A DNA stretch of 64,000 nucleotides from Billgrantia sulfidoxydans (GTDB lineage Bacteria; Pseudomonadota; Gammaproteobacteria; Pseudomonadales; Halomonadaceae), in assembly GCF_017868775.1 (NCBI RefSeq), contig NZ_CP053381.1:4154001-4218000 (forward strand). The letters are read 5' to 3'. Shown one piece after another: positions 24,683 to 33,995 of this stretch. Position numbers and translations under genes: made by a program. Position 1 is the first letter of the stretch, and each line of letters starts with the position of its first letter. Below the pieces are notes generated by a model. The model did not search any database and was not told where the DNA came from. It saw nothing but the letters and a program-made list of their open reading frames with translations.

Positions 24683-26167
24683 ATGGACACTCCGTCACAG
24701 GCCCGCAACGCCGCGGGCCGGGGGGCACTCTGCCCCGAGTCTTTCGCAGCCGACACTCTTCTGCTGCTGCCCGAGGAGGTACTGCTGGAGAGCGGCTGCG
24801 CCAGGAACAAGGCGGTCCTCGTCGCGAACGGCAAGTTCGCCGAGATCGACGAACGCGCGGCGCTGCTCGCTCGCCATCCCGAACTGACGCCGATTGCACT
24901 GCCCGGCAAGCTGCTGATGCCCGGCTTCATCGACGCCCATCATCACCTGACCCAGTCGCTCGGCAAGTCGCTGGTGTTCGGCGAACCCTCCGAGATCTTC
25001 AAGCGCATCTGGGTCCCGCTCGAGGCCAGCCTCGACGAGCGATTGCTCTACCTCTCGGCCAAGCTCGCCGCGCTGGAGGCGCTGCGCGGTGGCTTTACCA
25101 CCGCGGTGGACGCCGGCACCCGCGCCTCGGCGGAGATCGGCAGCATCGCCCAGGCCGTCGAGGAGACCGGCCTGCGCTGCGTGTTGGGCTTCATCTGCAA
25201 TGATCTGGGCGGTGGCAGGGAAGCGCACCAGGATGGCGCCGCGATACGTCGCGACGCCGAACGGCACCTGGCCCGTTGGGCCGGCCATGCGCTGGTCGTC
25301 CCCTCGCTGGCGGTGTCGATTCCCGAGGTGGCCAGCGATGGCATGCTGCGTGACGTGGCCGCACTCTGCGGCGAAGGCGGTGCCATCTTCCAGACCCACG
25401 TCAACGAGCATCTCCAGGCGGTGGAGCGTTCGCTGGTCGCACGCCGCCAGCGCCCCTTGGAGCACCTGCACGCGGTGGGCGCGCTGGGACCGCAGACGCT
25501 GATTGCCCACGCCACCCTGGTCACGCCAACGGAGCTCAACCTGCTGCGCGACACCGATACCGCGGTGGCCTTCAATCCCGTCGCCAGCGCGTGGAAAGGC
25601 AACGCCGTGGCGCCGGCCCTGCAGATGGCCGCGCTGGGTATTCGTTTCGGCCTGGGGACCGACGGCACGCGCAGCGATGCCTTTCGCCTGATGGATGCCG
25701 CCGAGACCAGTCAGCGTCTGTCCGCCGGCCTGGCAACCGGGGATTCATCGTGCGGCGGCGGCTGGCTGTGGCTCGAGCACGCCACCCGCGGCAGCGCCGA
25801 GGCGGCAGGGCTCGCGCGCCTGACCGGCGAGATCGCCCCGGGCCTGGCCGCCGATTTCCTGCTCCTCGACCTCGACGTGCCGGAAATGACGCCCTCCTGG
25901 GACCTCCCCTGGGAGCTGGTGCGCTATGCCAATCGCGATCAGATCGAGGCCGTGTTCACCAACGGCCGGCTGCGCCTGTGGCAAGGCTGGCCGGTAGACT
26001 GGGATGCTCGCGCGCTGCTTGCCGAGGTGCGCGAGGCGGCCGGCGCCGCCGTGGAACGCGCGCCGATCCAGCGGGTGCACGCGACGTCGTCGACGCACCG
26101 GGCAGCGGCCAAGAGGAGCGGGAATGACGACGCCGAGCCGACGGTGAAAGCGGCGCAACGCTCATGA
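24683..26167 (+). CDS. Metal-dependent amidohydrolase/deaminase (COG0402 type)
   Basis: 494 residues. Amidohydrolase-superfamily ligands are seen: H-x-H at 86/88 in 'FIDAHHHLTQ', a third His in 'FQTHVNEH', a fourth in 'LIAHATLVTP', and the catalytic Asp in 'GTDGTRSDAF'. This matches the cytosine/guanine deaminase and chlorohydrolase branch, where 8-oxoguanine, guanine, pterin and s-triazine enzymes belong. I cannot choose among them. The cotranscribed NCS2 permease argues for an imported heterocyclic base. The Cys/Ser/Arg-rich last 35 residues look unstructured. It overlaps the next gene by four bases (ATGA). Confidence 0.85.
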   Translation: MDTPSQARNAAGRGALCPESFAADTLLLLPEEVLLESGCARNKAVLVANGKFAEIDERAALLARHPELTPIALPGKLLMPGFIDAHHHLTQSLGKSLVFGEPSEIFKRIWVPLEASLDERLLYLSAKLAALEALRGGFTTAVDAGTRASAEIGSIAQAVEETGLRCVLGFICNDLGGGREAHQDGAAIRRDAERHLARWAGHALVVPSLAVSIPEVASDGMLRDVAALCGEGGAIFQTHVNEHLQAVERSLVARRQRPLEHLHAVGALGPQTLIAHATLVTPTELNLLRDTDTAVAFNPVASAWKGNAVAPALQMAALGIRFGLGTDGTRSDAFRLMDAAETSQRLSAGLATGDSSCGGGWLWLEHATRGSAEAAGLARLTGEIAPGLAADFLLLDLDVPEMTPSWDLPWELVRYANRDQIEAVFTNGRLRLWQGWPVDWDARALLAEVREAAGAAVERAPIQRVHATSSTHRAAAKRSGNDDAEPTVKAAQRS

Positions 26168-26877
26168 ACGAGATCGTCGTCTTTGCCGTCATCGCCACCG
26201 CCACCGGTATCGCTGCCTTCGTGCAAGGCGCGATCGGGATCGGCTTCGCGCTGATCGTCGCCCCGGTGCTGGGTTTCCTGCGCCCCGACCTGCTGCCGGT
26301 GGCCCTGCTGATCCTGATGCTGCCGCTCAATCTCTACGTCGGCCTGCGGGAACGTGAGGCGATCGACTGGAAGGGCGTGGGCTGGATCGGCCTGGGCCGC
26401 CTGCCGGGGACTTTCCTCGGCCTGTGGATCCTGGTCGTCCTGAGTGCCGACAGCCTCAACCAGGTGGTCGGCGCCTCGACGGTGATCGCCGTGCTCGCCG
26501 CCCTGTTCGCCCCGGTATTTCGCCCCAAGGCGGGCGCCTGCGCCTCGGTCGGGGTCATCACCGGCATCACCGAAACCGCCACCGGCGTCGGCGGCCCGCC
26601 GCTGGCGCTGCTCTACCAGCATCGACCTGGCCCGGAGCTGCGCTCGACCATCGCCTGCTGCTTCCTGATCGGAGAGATCGTCTCGCTGGTCATTCTGGCC
26701 GTGGCGGGCAAGTTCCACCTCGACCAGCTGCGGTGGGCCCTCTACCTGCTGCCGCCGCTGCTCATCGGCAGCGTCGCCAGCCGCGTGACGCACCATCGCA
26801 TCGATGCCCGGCGCCTACGCCAGGGCGTGCTGCTGTTCGCGCTGGTGTCGGGCGTCGTCCTGATGGTGCCCTACTAG
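26164..26877 (+). CDS. TauE/SafE-family membrane exporter
   Basis: 237 residues, about eight membrane helices in two repeats ('GAIGIGFALIVAPVLGFLRPDLLPVAL' region and 'GVITGITETATGVGGPPLALLY'). TauE/SafE proteins move sulfite, sulfoacetate or other small organic anions. Translational coupling to the amidohydrolase suggests it handles a product or co-substrate of that enzyme, or excretes an anion made from the ring. The direction is not known. Its stop is eight bases from the polA stop on the other strand. Confidence 0.85.
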   Translation: MNEIVVFAVIATATGIAAFVQGAIGIGFALIVAPVLGFLRPDLLPVALLILMLPLNLYVGLREREAIDWKGVGWIGLGRLPGTFLGLWILVVLSADSLNQVVGASTVIAVLAALFAPVFRPKAGACASVGVITGITETATGVGGPPLALLYQHRPGPELRSTIACCFLIGEIVSLVILAVAGKFHLDQLRWALYLLPPLLIGSVASRVTHHRIDARRLRQGVLLFALVSGVVLMVPY

Positions 26878-26884
26878 CGCCCCC

Positions 26885-29668
26885 TCAATGCGCCTCGTCC
26901 CAGTTGGCCCCACTCTCGGCCTCGACGATCAGCGGCACGCTGAGTTCGGCGGCGGCCTGCATGCGCGCCTTGACCTCGTCGATGAACTCGCCCACCTGGG
27001 CTTCGCCGACCTCGAACACCAGCTCGTCGTGCACCTGCATCACCATGCAGGCGTCGAAGGCGCTCTGCTGCAGCCAGGCGTCGACCTCGATCATGGCGCG
27101 CTTGATGATGTCCGCCGCGGTGCCCTGCATCGGCGCGTTGATCGCGGTGCGCTCGGCGGCCTGGCGCCGGGCGTGGTTCTGGGCGCGGATCTCGGGGAGG
27201 TAGAGGCGGCGGCCGTACACGGTCTCGACGTAGCCATCGTCGGCGGCCTGGGCGCGGATGCGCTCCATGTAGCGGGCCACGCCCGGGTAGCGGTCGAAGT
27301 AGCGGTCGATGTAGGTCTGCGCCTGGCCGCGCTCGATGCGCAGCTGCTTGGACAGCCCCCAGGCGCTCATGCCGTAGATCAGCCCGAAGTTGATCGCCTT
27401 GGCGCTGCGCCGCTGCTCGCCGGAGACCTGCTCCAGCGGCACGCCGAAGACCTCGGCGGCAGTGGCGGCGTGGATGTCGCGCCCCTCGGCAAAGGCCGAG
27501 AGCAGCCCTTCGTCCGCAGAAAGATGCGCCATGATGCGCAGCTCGATCTGCGAGTAGTCGGCGGCGACGATGCGATAGCCGGGCCGGGCGATGAAGGCCT
27601 GGCGAATCTTGCGCCCCTCCTCGGTACGAATGGGGATGTTCTGCAGGTTGGGGTCGCTCGAGGAGAGCCGGCCGGTGGCGGCGACCGCCTGATGGTAGCT
27701 GGTATGCAGCCGCCCGGTGCGCTTGTTGACCAGCCGCGGCAGCTTGTCGGTATAGGTCGACTTGAGCTTGGCCAGGCCGCGGTGCTCCATGATCACCTTG
27801 GGCAGCGGGTAATCCAGCGCCAGCTCCTCGAGCACCGCCTCGGCGGTGGAAGGAGCGCCCTTGGGCGTCTTCTTGAGCACCGGGATCTTCTGCTCCTCGA
27901 ACAGGATCTCGCCGAGCTGCTTGGGCGAGCCGAGGTTGAACTCGCGCCCGGCGAGCTCGAAGGCTCGCGTCTCGAGCTCGCCGATGCGCGCCTCGAGCTC
28001 CTGGCTCTGGGCATGCAGGCGCGCGGCGTCGATCGCCACCCCGGTGCGTTCGATGCGCGACAGCACCGGGATCAGCGGCCGCTCGATGGTGTCGAGCACC
28101 TCGGCCAGGCGCCCCTCCGCCTCGATGCGCGGACGCAGCTCGCAGTGCAGGCGCAGGGTGACGTCGACGTCCTCGCAGGCGTAGGGCACGGCCTGCTCGA
28201 AGTCGATCTGGTTGAAGGTGAGCTGCTTGGCGCCCTTGCCGGCGATCTCCTCGAAGCTCACCGTCTTCTGGCCCAGGTACTTCAGCGCCAGCGAGTCCAT
28301 GTCGTGACGGGTGGCGGTGGAGTTGAGCACGTAGGACTCGAGCATGGTATCGGTCAGCGGCCCGCGCACCTGGATGTCGTAATTGGCCAGCACCGAGATG
28401 TCGTACTTGAGGTTCTGGCCGATCTTGCCGCGGCAGGGGTCCTCCAGCAGCGGCTTGAGCGCGGCCAGCACGGCGGCGCGGTCGAGCTGGTCGGGCACGT
28501 CGAGGTAGTCGTGGGCGAGCGGCACGTAGGCGGCTTCACCGGGTTCGAGCGCCAGCCCCACGCCGACGATCTCGGCATCCATGTAATTGAGGCTGTTGGT
28601 CTCGAGGTCGAAGCAGAAGGCCTCGCAGGCGCCGAGCCGCGCCAGCCACTCGTCGAGTTCGGCCTGGGTCAGGATCAGATGGTTCTGGCAGGCGGCCACG
28701 CTGGCCGGCGGCGCCTCGGGGTCGAGGTTGCCCGCCGCGGCGGTACCGGCGACCCCGCTGCCGCGCTCGACGTCGTCGACCCCTTCATCCTTGCCCGAGA
28801 GCAGCTCGGAGAGCCAGGCCTTGAACTCGAGCTCGGTGTAGAGCCGCTTGAGCGCCTCGCGGTCGGGATGGGCGATGTCGAGGTCGCCGAGCCCCACCGG
28901 CAGCTCGCAGTCGGTCTTGATGGTGGCCAGCTGGTAGGAGAGATAGGCCATCTCGCGATGCTCCTCGAGCTTGCTCGGCAGCGACTTGGCACCGCGAAAA
29001 TCGAGGGTGGCGACACGCTCGAGGTCGGCATAGATGGTATCGAGCCCGCCGCCCATGCCCTGCAGCAGGCCCAGCGCGGTCTTCTCGCCCACCCCCGGAA
29101 CGCCGGGGATGTTGTCGACCTTGTCGCCCATCAGCGCCAGGAAGTCGATGATCAGCTCCGGCGGCAGGCCGAACTTGGCCTTGACCCCTTCCACGTCGAG
29201 GGTCTCGTCCTTCATGGTGTTGACCAGCGTGATGTGGCCGTTGACCAGCTGCGCCATGTCCTTGTCGCCGGTGGAGATCACCGCGTCGCGGCCGGCCTCG
29301 GTGGCGAGCCGGGCCAGGGTGCCGATGACGTCGTCGGCCTCGACGCCCTCGACGCACAGCAGCGGCAGCCCCAGGGCGCGGACGCAGGCGTAGAGCGGCT
29401 CCACCTGGCTGCGCAGGTCGTCAGGCATCGGCGGACGCTGGGCCTTGTACGCCTCGAACAGCTCGTCGCGGAAGGTCTTGCCCTTGGCATCGAAGACCAC
29501 CGCCATGGGGCTGTCGGGGTAATCCTTGATCAGCCGCTTGAGCATGTTGAGCACACCCTTGATGGCGCCGGTGGGCTGGCCGGTGGAGGTGGTCAGCGGC
29601 GGCAGGGCGTGAAAGGCGCGGTAGAGATAGGACGAACCGTCGACGAGAACGATGGGGGTATCGGCCAT
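26885..29668 (-). CDS. polA: DNA polymerase I
   Basis: 927 residues, equal to E. coli PolA. Three domains: 5'-3' exonuclease (residues 1-320, '[20 protein letters not shown]'), 3'-5' exonuclease with its acidic pair kept in '[10 protein letters not shown]', and the polymerase with motif A '[14 protein letters not shown]', motif B '[14 protein letters not shown]' and motif C 'VHDELVFE'. Proofreading therefore looks active. It fills gaps in repair and removes RNA primers. ATG 29668 (MADTPIV) chosen; the frame extends 20 codons further without similarity. Divergent from the DUF2782 gene. Confidence 0.96.
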   Translation of the reverse strand: MADTPIVLVDGSSYLYRAFHALPPLTTSTGQPTGAIKGVLNMLKRLIKDYPDSPMAVVFDAKGKTFRDELFEAYKAQRPPMPDDLRSQVEPLYACVRALGLPLLCVEGVEADDVIGTLARLATEAGRDAVISTGDKDMAQLVNGHITLVNTMKDETLDVEGVKAKFGLPPELIIDFLALMGDKVDNIPGVPGVGEKTALGLLQGMGGGLDTIYADLERVATLDFRGAKSLPSKLEEHREMAYLSYQLATIKTDCELPVGLGDLDIAHPDREALKRLYTELEFKAWLSELLSGKDEGVDDVERGSGVAGTAAAGNLDPEAPPASVAACQNHLILTQAELDEWLARLGACEAFCFDLETNSLNYMDAEIVGVGLALEPGEAAYVPLAHDYLDVPDQLDRAAVLAALKPLLEDPCRGKIGQNLKYDISVLANYDIQVRGPLTDTMLESYVLNSTATRHDMDSLALKYLGQKTVSFEEIAGKGAKQLTFNQIDFEQAVPYACEDVDVTLRLHCELRPRIEAEGRLAEVLDTIERPLIPVLSRIERTGVAIDAARLHAQSQELEARIGELETRAFELAGREFNLGSPKQLGEILFEEQKIPVLKKTPKGAPSTAEAVLEELALDYPLPKVIMEHRGLAKLKSTYTDKLPRLVNKRTGRLHTSYHQAVAATGRLSSSDPNLQNIPIRTEEGRKIRQAFIARPGYRIVAADYSQIELRIMAHLSADEGLLSAFAEGRDIHAATAAEVFGVPLEQVSGEQRRSAKAINFGLIYGMSAWGLSKQLRIERGQAQTYIDRYFDRYPGVARYMERIRAQAADDGYVETVYGRRLYLPEIRAQNHARRQAAERTAINAPMQGTAADIIKRAMIEVDAWLQQSAFDACMVMQVHDELVFEVGEAQVGEFIDEVKARMQAAAELSVPLIVEAESGANWDEAH

Positions 29669-29851
29669 GTATCGGCATCCGTTGGGTCTGTGCAAGAAAA
29701 TGTGATCTTGATCAGCCATGATACGCATTGCGCGCCGCTTTTGCCGCCATCGTTGGGATCGCGAGGTCCAACGTCATACACTGAGGTTAATCGCACACCG
29801 GGGCAGTCGCTCGGTGCAGCGTTCGTCGCAAGCGGTCTCTGGAGGCCCACC

Positions 29852-30148
29852 ATGAACGTTTCACGCCGCATCCTCGCTGTCACTCTGCTCTCCCTGGGGC
29901 TCGGCATGGTGTCGGCCGCCCCCGCCCTGGCCCAGTCATCCGCCGATGTCGAGCCCGACATCACCATTCGCCAGGAGGAGGATCGCACCATCCGCGAGTA
30001 CCGCGTCAACGGCCAGCTCTATGCCATCGAGATCCGACCCCGCCAAGGGGCCAGCTACTACCTGGTCGACCACGACGGCGACGGCAACTTCGAACGCCAG
30101 GAGGGCGACCGGATCGCCGTGCCCCAGTGGGTACTGATGCGCTTCTAA
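29852..30148 (+). CDS. DUF2782 exported small protein
   Basis: 98 residues. A signal peptide ends near A-L-A-Q-S. The mature part has 'DVEPDITIRQEEDRTIREYRV' and 'YYLVDHDGDGNFERQEGD', the DUF2782 pattern of short strands with an Asp-rich turn that could bind Ca. The function is unknown. In Pseudomonas-type genomes the same gene lies between polA and thrB, as here, so the order is ancestral. GGAGG is upstream of the ATG. The frame runs open upstream only because of codon bias over polA. Confidence 0.85.
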   Translation: MNVSRRILAVTLLSLGLGMVSAAPALAQSSADVEPDITIRQEEDRTIREYRVNGQLYAIEIRPRQGASYYLVDHDGDGNFERQEGDRIAVPQWVLMRF

Positions 30149-30254
30149 CCGGCGGTACCCTCGCCACAGCTGAGTGCCGGAACGTGTCCAGCAGGCGTGC
30201 ATCGGAGTGCCAAGACGCTACAATAGTCGGCTTGGCAACCTGGGCGAGAGACAC

Positions 30255-31217
30255 ATGGCCGTATTCACCCCGTTGAGCGACGCACAGGTCGCGGAGTTTC
30301 TCAGGCGTTTCGATGTCGGCGAGCTGATCTCCCTGGAGGGAGTCGCCGGCGGTACCGAGAACACCACATTCTTCGTCACGACCGACCGCCGGGAGCTGGT
30401 GCTGACGTTGTTCGAGCAGGGCGAGCACGAGGAGCTGCCGTTCTTCGTCGAGCTGCTCGACTACCTCGACGAACACCGCCTGCCGGTGCCCGGGCCGGTA
30501 CACGATCGCGAGGGCATTGCCCTGCACAGCCTGGCCGGCAAGCCCTCACTGCTGTTCCCTCGCCTGCCCGGTCGTCACCCGATGGCGCCCAACCTGGCGC
30601 AGTGCCGGGCCTTGGGCGACGCACTGGGACGCATGCATGCGGTGTCCCAGCATTTTCCCGGCCACCGCCCCAACCCGCGCGACCTCAACTGGCTGGTGGC
30701 CATGCACCACAAGGTGCTGGGCTATCTCTCGCCCGAGGATCAGGCACTGATGAAGGACGAGGTGGAGATCTACCAGGGCGTGTTCGGCTCAGCCCCCGAA
30801 CTGCCCCACGGCGCGCTGCACGGGGACCTGTTCCGTGACAACACCCTGTTCGAGGGCGACCGCCTCGGCGGCCTCATCGATTTCTACAACGGCTGCACCG
30901 GCGACCTGCTGTTCGACCTGGCCATCGTGATCAACGACTGGGCATCGGGCCCCGAGGGGCTCCTGGACCACGAACGCCACGATGCCATCCTGCGCGCCTA
31001 CCAGGCGCGCCGGCCGCTGACCCACGCCGAACGCGAGGTGTGGCCGACGATGCTGCGCATGACGGCGCTGCGCTACTGGCTGTCGCGGCTGCTGGTGGTC
31101 TACGTGGACCCGCCGGCCCACGACCTGACCCCGCACGACCCGACGCAGTTCCATACCATTCTCACGGCACGCCTGAAACATGGCGCTCTGCCCCTGCCCG
31201 AAGCGAGCCACACATGA
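30255..31217 (+). CDS. thrB: Homoserine kinase (ThrB2/APH type)
   Basis: 320 residues. It phosphorylates homoserine with ATP in threonine synthesis. The fold is aminoglycoside-phosphotransferase-like, not the GHMP type of E. coli; the catalytic 'HGDLFRDNTLF' loop and following 'GLIDFYNGC' metal-binding Asp are intact. 'FLRRFDVGELISLEGVAGGTENTTFFV' is the N-terminal nucleotide lid. ATG 30255 chosen with GCGAGAG before it. The stop overlaps the start of speA (ATGA), tying threonine and polyamine enzymes in one message. Confidence 0.92.
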   Translation: MAVFTPLSDAQVAEFLRRFDVGELISLEGVAGGTENTTFFVTTDRRELVLTLFEQGEHEELPFFVELLDYLDEHRLPVPGPVHDREGIALHSLAGKPSLLFPRLPGRHPMAPNLAQCRALGDALGRMHAVSQHFPGHRPNPRDLNWLVAMHHKVLGYLSPEDQALMKDEVEIYQGVFGSAPELPHGALHGDLFRDNTLFEGDRLGGLIDFYNGCTGDLLFDLAIVINDWASGPEGLLDHERHDAILRAYQARRPLTHAEREVWPTMLRMTALRYWLSRLLVVYVDPPAHDLTPHDPTQFHTILTARLKHGALPLPEASHT

Positions 31218-33136
31218 GCCTATCCATGGGAGCTGCCTCCGGCCCCGCCCAACGCGCGCGCCGGACCTGGAACATCGACCAGTGGGGCAGCGGCTATTTC
31301 GACGTCGATGACAGCGGCCACGCCCTGGTGCGCCCGCTGGGCAGCGAAGCCGAAGGCCCCGCCCTGCCGCTCGCCCCGCTGGTGGATCAGCTGCGCGAGG
31401 CCGGCCTGCGCCTGCCAGTACTGGTGCGCTTCAGCGACATCCTGCACGATCGCGTCGAGCAGCTGTGCGAAGCCTTCGACCTGGCCATGACCGAGGAGGA
31501 GTACGCCGGCGGCTACACGGCCGTCTACCCGATCAAGGTCAACCAGCAGCGCCGCGTGGTCGAGGAGATCCTCGCCACCCGCGAGCGCGGCCATGGGCGG
31601 GTCGGCCTCGAGGCCGGCAGCAAGCCGGAGCTGCTGGCCGTGCTGGCGCTCTCCGCCGACGGCCCGTCGCTGATCGTTTGCAACGGCTACAAGGATCGCG
31701 AGTACATCCGCCTGGCGCTGATGGGCGAAAAGCTCGGCCATCGGGTCTACCTGGTGGTGGAGAAGTTCTCCGAGCTACCGCTGATTCTGGAGGAGGCTGA
31801 GCATCTCGGCGTCACGCCACGCATCGGCCTGCGCGCGCGCCTGGCCTCGGTGGGCATGGGCAAGTGGCAGGATACCGGTGGCGAAAAATCCAAGTTCGGC
31901 CTCACCGCCGGTCAGATGCTGGCGGTGGTGGAGCGCCTGCGCGAGGCCGACTCGCTGGCCAGCCTGCAGCTGGTGCACTTCCACCTCGGCTCGCAGATCG
32001 CCAACATCCGCGACATCCAGGTCGGCCTGCGCGAGTGTGCGCGCTTCTACCAGAGCCTGCTGGCGCTGGGTGCGCCGATCGATACCGTCGACGTCGGCGG
32101 CGGGCTCGGCATCGACTACGAGGGCACCCGCTCGCGCAGCTTCTGCTCGATCAACTACTCCATGCGGGAGTATGCCCGCAACGTGGTCAGCGCCTTCGCC
32201 CAGGCCTGCAACGAGGCGGAGATTCCCCACCCGCATCTGATCAGCGAGTCGGGCCGCGCGCTGACCGCGCACCACGCCGTGCTGATCGCCAACGTGATCG
32301 GCGAAGAGCGCGTCAACGACCGGGCGCCTGAGCGCCAGGCCGAGGACGACCCCCAGCTCGACGAGCTGTGGCGGGTGCACGATCTGCTGGGCAACTCCGT
32401 GGAGCCGCGCGAGCTGGTCGAGGCGTGGCACGACCTGCTGCAGGCGATGAGCGAGATGCACGACCGCTTCCTCATGGGGCTGGCCGACATCACCGTGCGC
32501 GCCGAAGCGGAGGGCGTTTATTTCGCCGCCTGCGCGCGGCTACGCGAGCGCCTCGACAGCCGCAACCGCGCCCACCGGGAGATCGTCGACGAGCTCGCCG
32601 AGAAACTCGCCGACAAGCTGTTCGTCAACTTCTCGCTGTTCCAGTCGGTACCCGACGTCTGGGGCATCGACCAGATCTTCCCCGTCCTGCCGCTCACCGG
32701 ACTGAACCGCGAACCCACCCGCCGCGGCGTGATCCAGGACATCACCTGCGATAGCGACGGCCGCATCGACGGCTACGTCGATGGCCAGGGCGTGGAAACC
32801 ACCCTGCCGCTGCCGGAGTGGCGCGACGACGAGGAGCGCCTGCTGGGCTTCTTCCTGGTCGGCGCCTATCAGGAGATTCTCGGCGACCTGCACAACCTGT
32901 TCGGCGACACCGACTCCGTCGATGCCGCCCTCGACGAAAACGGCGACTGGGTGCTCAGCCACGCCCAGCAGGGCGACCGGGTCTCCGACGTGTTGGCCTA
33001 CGTCAACTTCGACGCCAAGGTGCTACGCGACCGGCTCGCTGGCCAGCTGCAGGAGAGCGGCCTCTCAGCCGCGGAGCAGGAGCACTTCCTCGACGACCTC
33101 TCCGCAGGGCTTCAGGGCTACACCTATCTGGAGTGA
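31214..33136 (+). CDS. speA: Biosynthetic arginine decarboxylase
   Basis: 640 residues, as in the family. It converts arginine to agmatine with pyridoxal phosphate, the first step to putrescine. The PLP lysine is K108 in 'YPIKVNQQRR'. Other motifs: 'VHFHLGSQIANIRDI', 'VDVGGGLGIDYEGTRS' and the C-terminal 'PVLPLTGLNREPTRRG' barrel region. The start overlaps the thrB stop, so translation is coupled. A strong terminator follows 30 bases after the stop. Confidence 0.95.
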   Translation: MSLSMGAASGPAQRARRTWNIDQWGSGYFDVDDSGHALVRPLGSEAEGPALPLAPLVDQLREAGLRLPVLVRFSDILHDRVEQLCEAFDLAMTEEEYAGGYTAVYPIKVNQQRRVVEEILATRERGHGRVGLEAGSKPELLAVLALSADGPSLIVCNGYKDREYIRLALMGEKLGHRVYLVVEKFSELPLILEEAEHLGVTPRIGLRARLASVGMGKWQDTGGEKSKFGLTAGQMLAVVERLREADSLASLQLVHFHLGSQIANIRDIQVGLRECARFYQSLLALGAPIDTVDVGGGLGIDYEGTRSRSFCSINYSMREYARNVVSAFAQACNEAEIPHPHLISESGRALTAHHAVLIANVIGEERVNDRAPERQAEDDPQLDELWRVHDLLGNSVEPRELVEAWHDLLQAMSEMHDRFLMGLADITVRAEAEGVYFAACARLRERLDSRNRAHREIVDELAEKLADKLFVNFSLFQSVPDVWGIDQIFPVLPLTGLNREPTRRGVIQDITCDSDGRIDGYVDGQGVETTLPLPEWRDDEERLLGFFLVGAYQEILGDLHNLFGDTDSVDAALDENGDWVLSHAQQGDRVSDVLAYVNFDAKVLRDRLAGQLQESGLSAAEQEHFLDDLSAGLQGYTYLE

Positions 33137-33165
33137 ACGCCGCCGTGATCAATGCGGCCGAGAAG

Positions 33166-33199
33166 ACGCCCCCTTGGATAGATGCCTTGGGGGCGTTTT
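33166..33199 (+). terminator. Rho-independent terminator of thrB-speA
   Basis: ACGCCCCC/GGGGGCGT stem (8 bp), 15-base loop, then a run of T. The converging FAH-family gene ends 26 bases on. Confidence 0.85.
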
Positions 33200-33224
33200 C
33201 GTGACTGCCGGGCGCGGAACGGGG

Positions 33225-33890
33225 TTATTCCGCTACCTGGCCCTCGACCTCCAGCCCGCCGGTGAGCGTCAAGCGCAGGTTCGCACCACGCGGCAGCTCG
33301 CCGACGCCCGCCGGCGTGCCGGTGAGCACCACATCGCCGGGCTCGAGCGTGAAGTGGCGGCTCATCTCGGCCACCAGGGTAGGGACCGGAAACAGCATGT
33401 CGGCCCCTTCGCCGCGCTGGCGCAGCTCGCCGTTCAGCTCCAGCGTGAAACTCAGGGCGCTCCAGTTCGGCACGCGACTCAGCGGCAGGAAATCGCTCAG
33501 CGGACAGGCCCCGTCGAACGCCTTGGCCACCTCCCAGGGTTGCCCCTTCTCCTTGAGACGCGCCTGCACGTCGCGCAGCGTCAGGTCGAGGGCCAGGCCG
33601 ATACCGACGACCGCCCGTTCGGCCTCCTCGGTCGTGGCGTGAGTCAGCCGCTCACCGATCAACAGCGCCAGCTCGGCCTCGAAGTGAACCTCGCCGCGAG
33701 CAAACGGGGCCTCGATGGGCCTATCGAAGCTGGCCGCGCTGGTGGCGGGCTTGATGAACAGCAGCGGCTCGCTGGGGATCGGGTTGTTAAGCTCCTTGGC
33801 ATGATCGGCATAGTTGCGGCCGACGCAGACGATCTTGCCAAGCGGGTGGGAAAACGCCTGGCCATCGGTGAAACGGGGGACAAAGCGCAT
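33225..33890 (-). CDS. Fumarylacetoacetate hydrolase-family protein (YcgM-like acylpyruvase type)
   Basis: 221 residues, the size of E. coli YcgM. The block 'GKIVCVGRNYADHAKELNN', the metal-binding Glu pair in 'VHFEAELALLIG' and 'PGDVVLTGTPAGVG' at the C-terminus define the FAH C-terminal fold. It would cleave C-C bonds of acylpyruvates or decarboxylate oxaloacetate with Mg. No catabolic partners lie beside it, so the in vivo substrate is unclear. The upstream neighbour on the same strand is ectD, which ends 106 bases before it. Confidence 0.9.
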   Translation of the reverse strand: MRFVPRFTDGQAFSHPLGKIVCVGRNYADHAKELNNPIPSEPLLFIKPATSAASFDRPIEAPFARGEVHFEAELALLIGERLTHATTEEAERAVVGIGLALDLTLRDVQARLKEKGQPWEVAKAFDGACPLSDFLPLSRVPNWSALSFTLELNGELRQRGEGADMLFPVPTLVAEMSRHFTLEPGDVVLTGTPAGVGELPRGANLRLTLTGGLEVEGQVAE

Positions 33891-33995
33891 GGCGGGTCTT
33901 CTCCTTCTGGGTAGGCGTGCCGCATGTCGACGACAGGCCTACCAGTCTACCTCACCACACGCCCCGTTCCATCCACCCCCGACCGCACCGAGGGA

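Noticed and set aside
26888..29851. A plus-strand open frame of more than 950 codons opposite polA
   Set aside because: It is the codon-bias mirror of polA in G+C-rich DNA, has low-complexity Leu/Gly/Ala/Asp content and no domain; only its last 98 codons (29852-30148) are a real gene.
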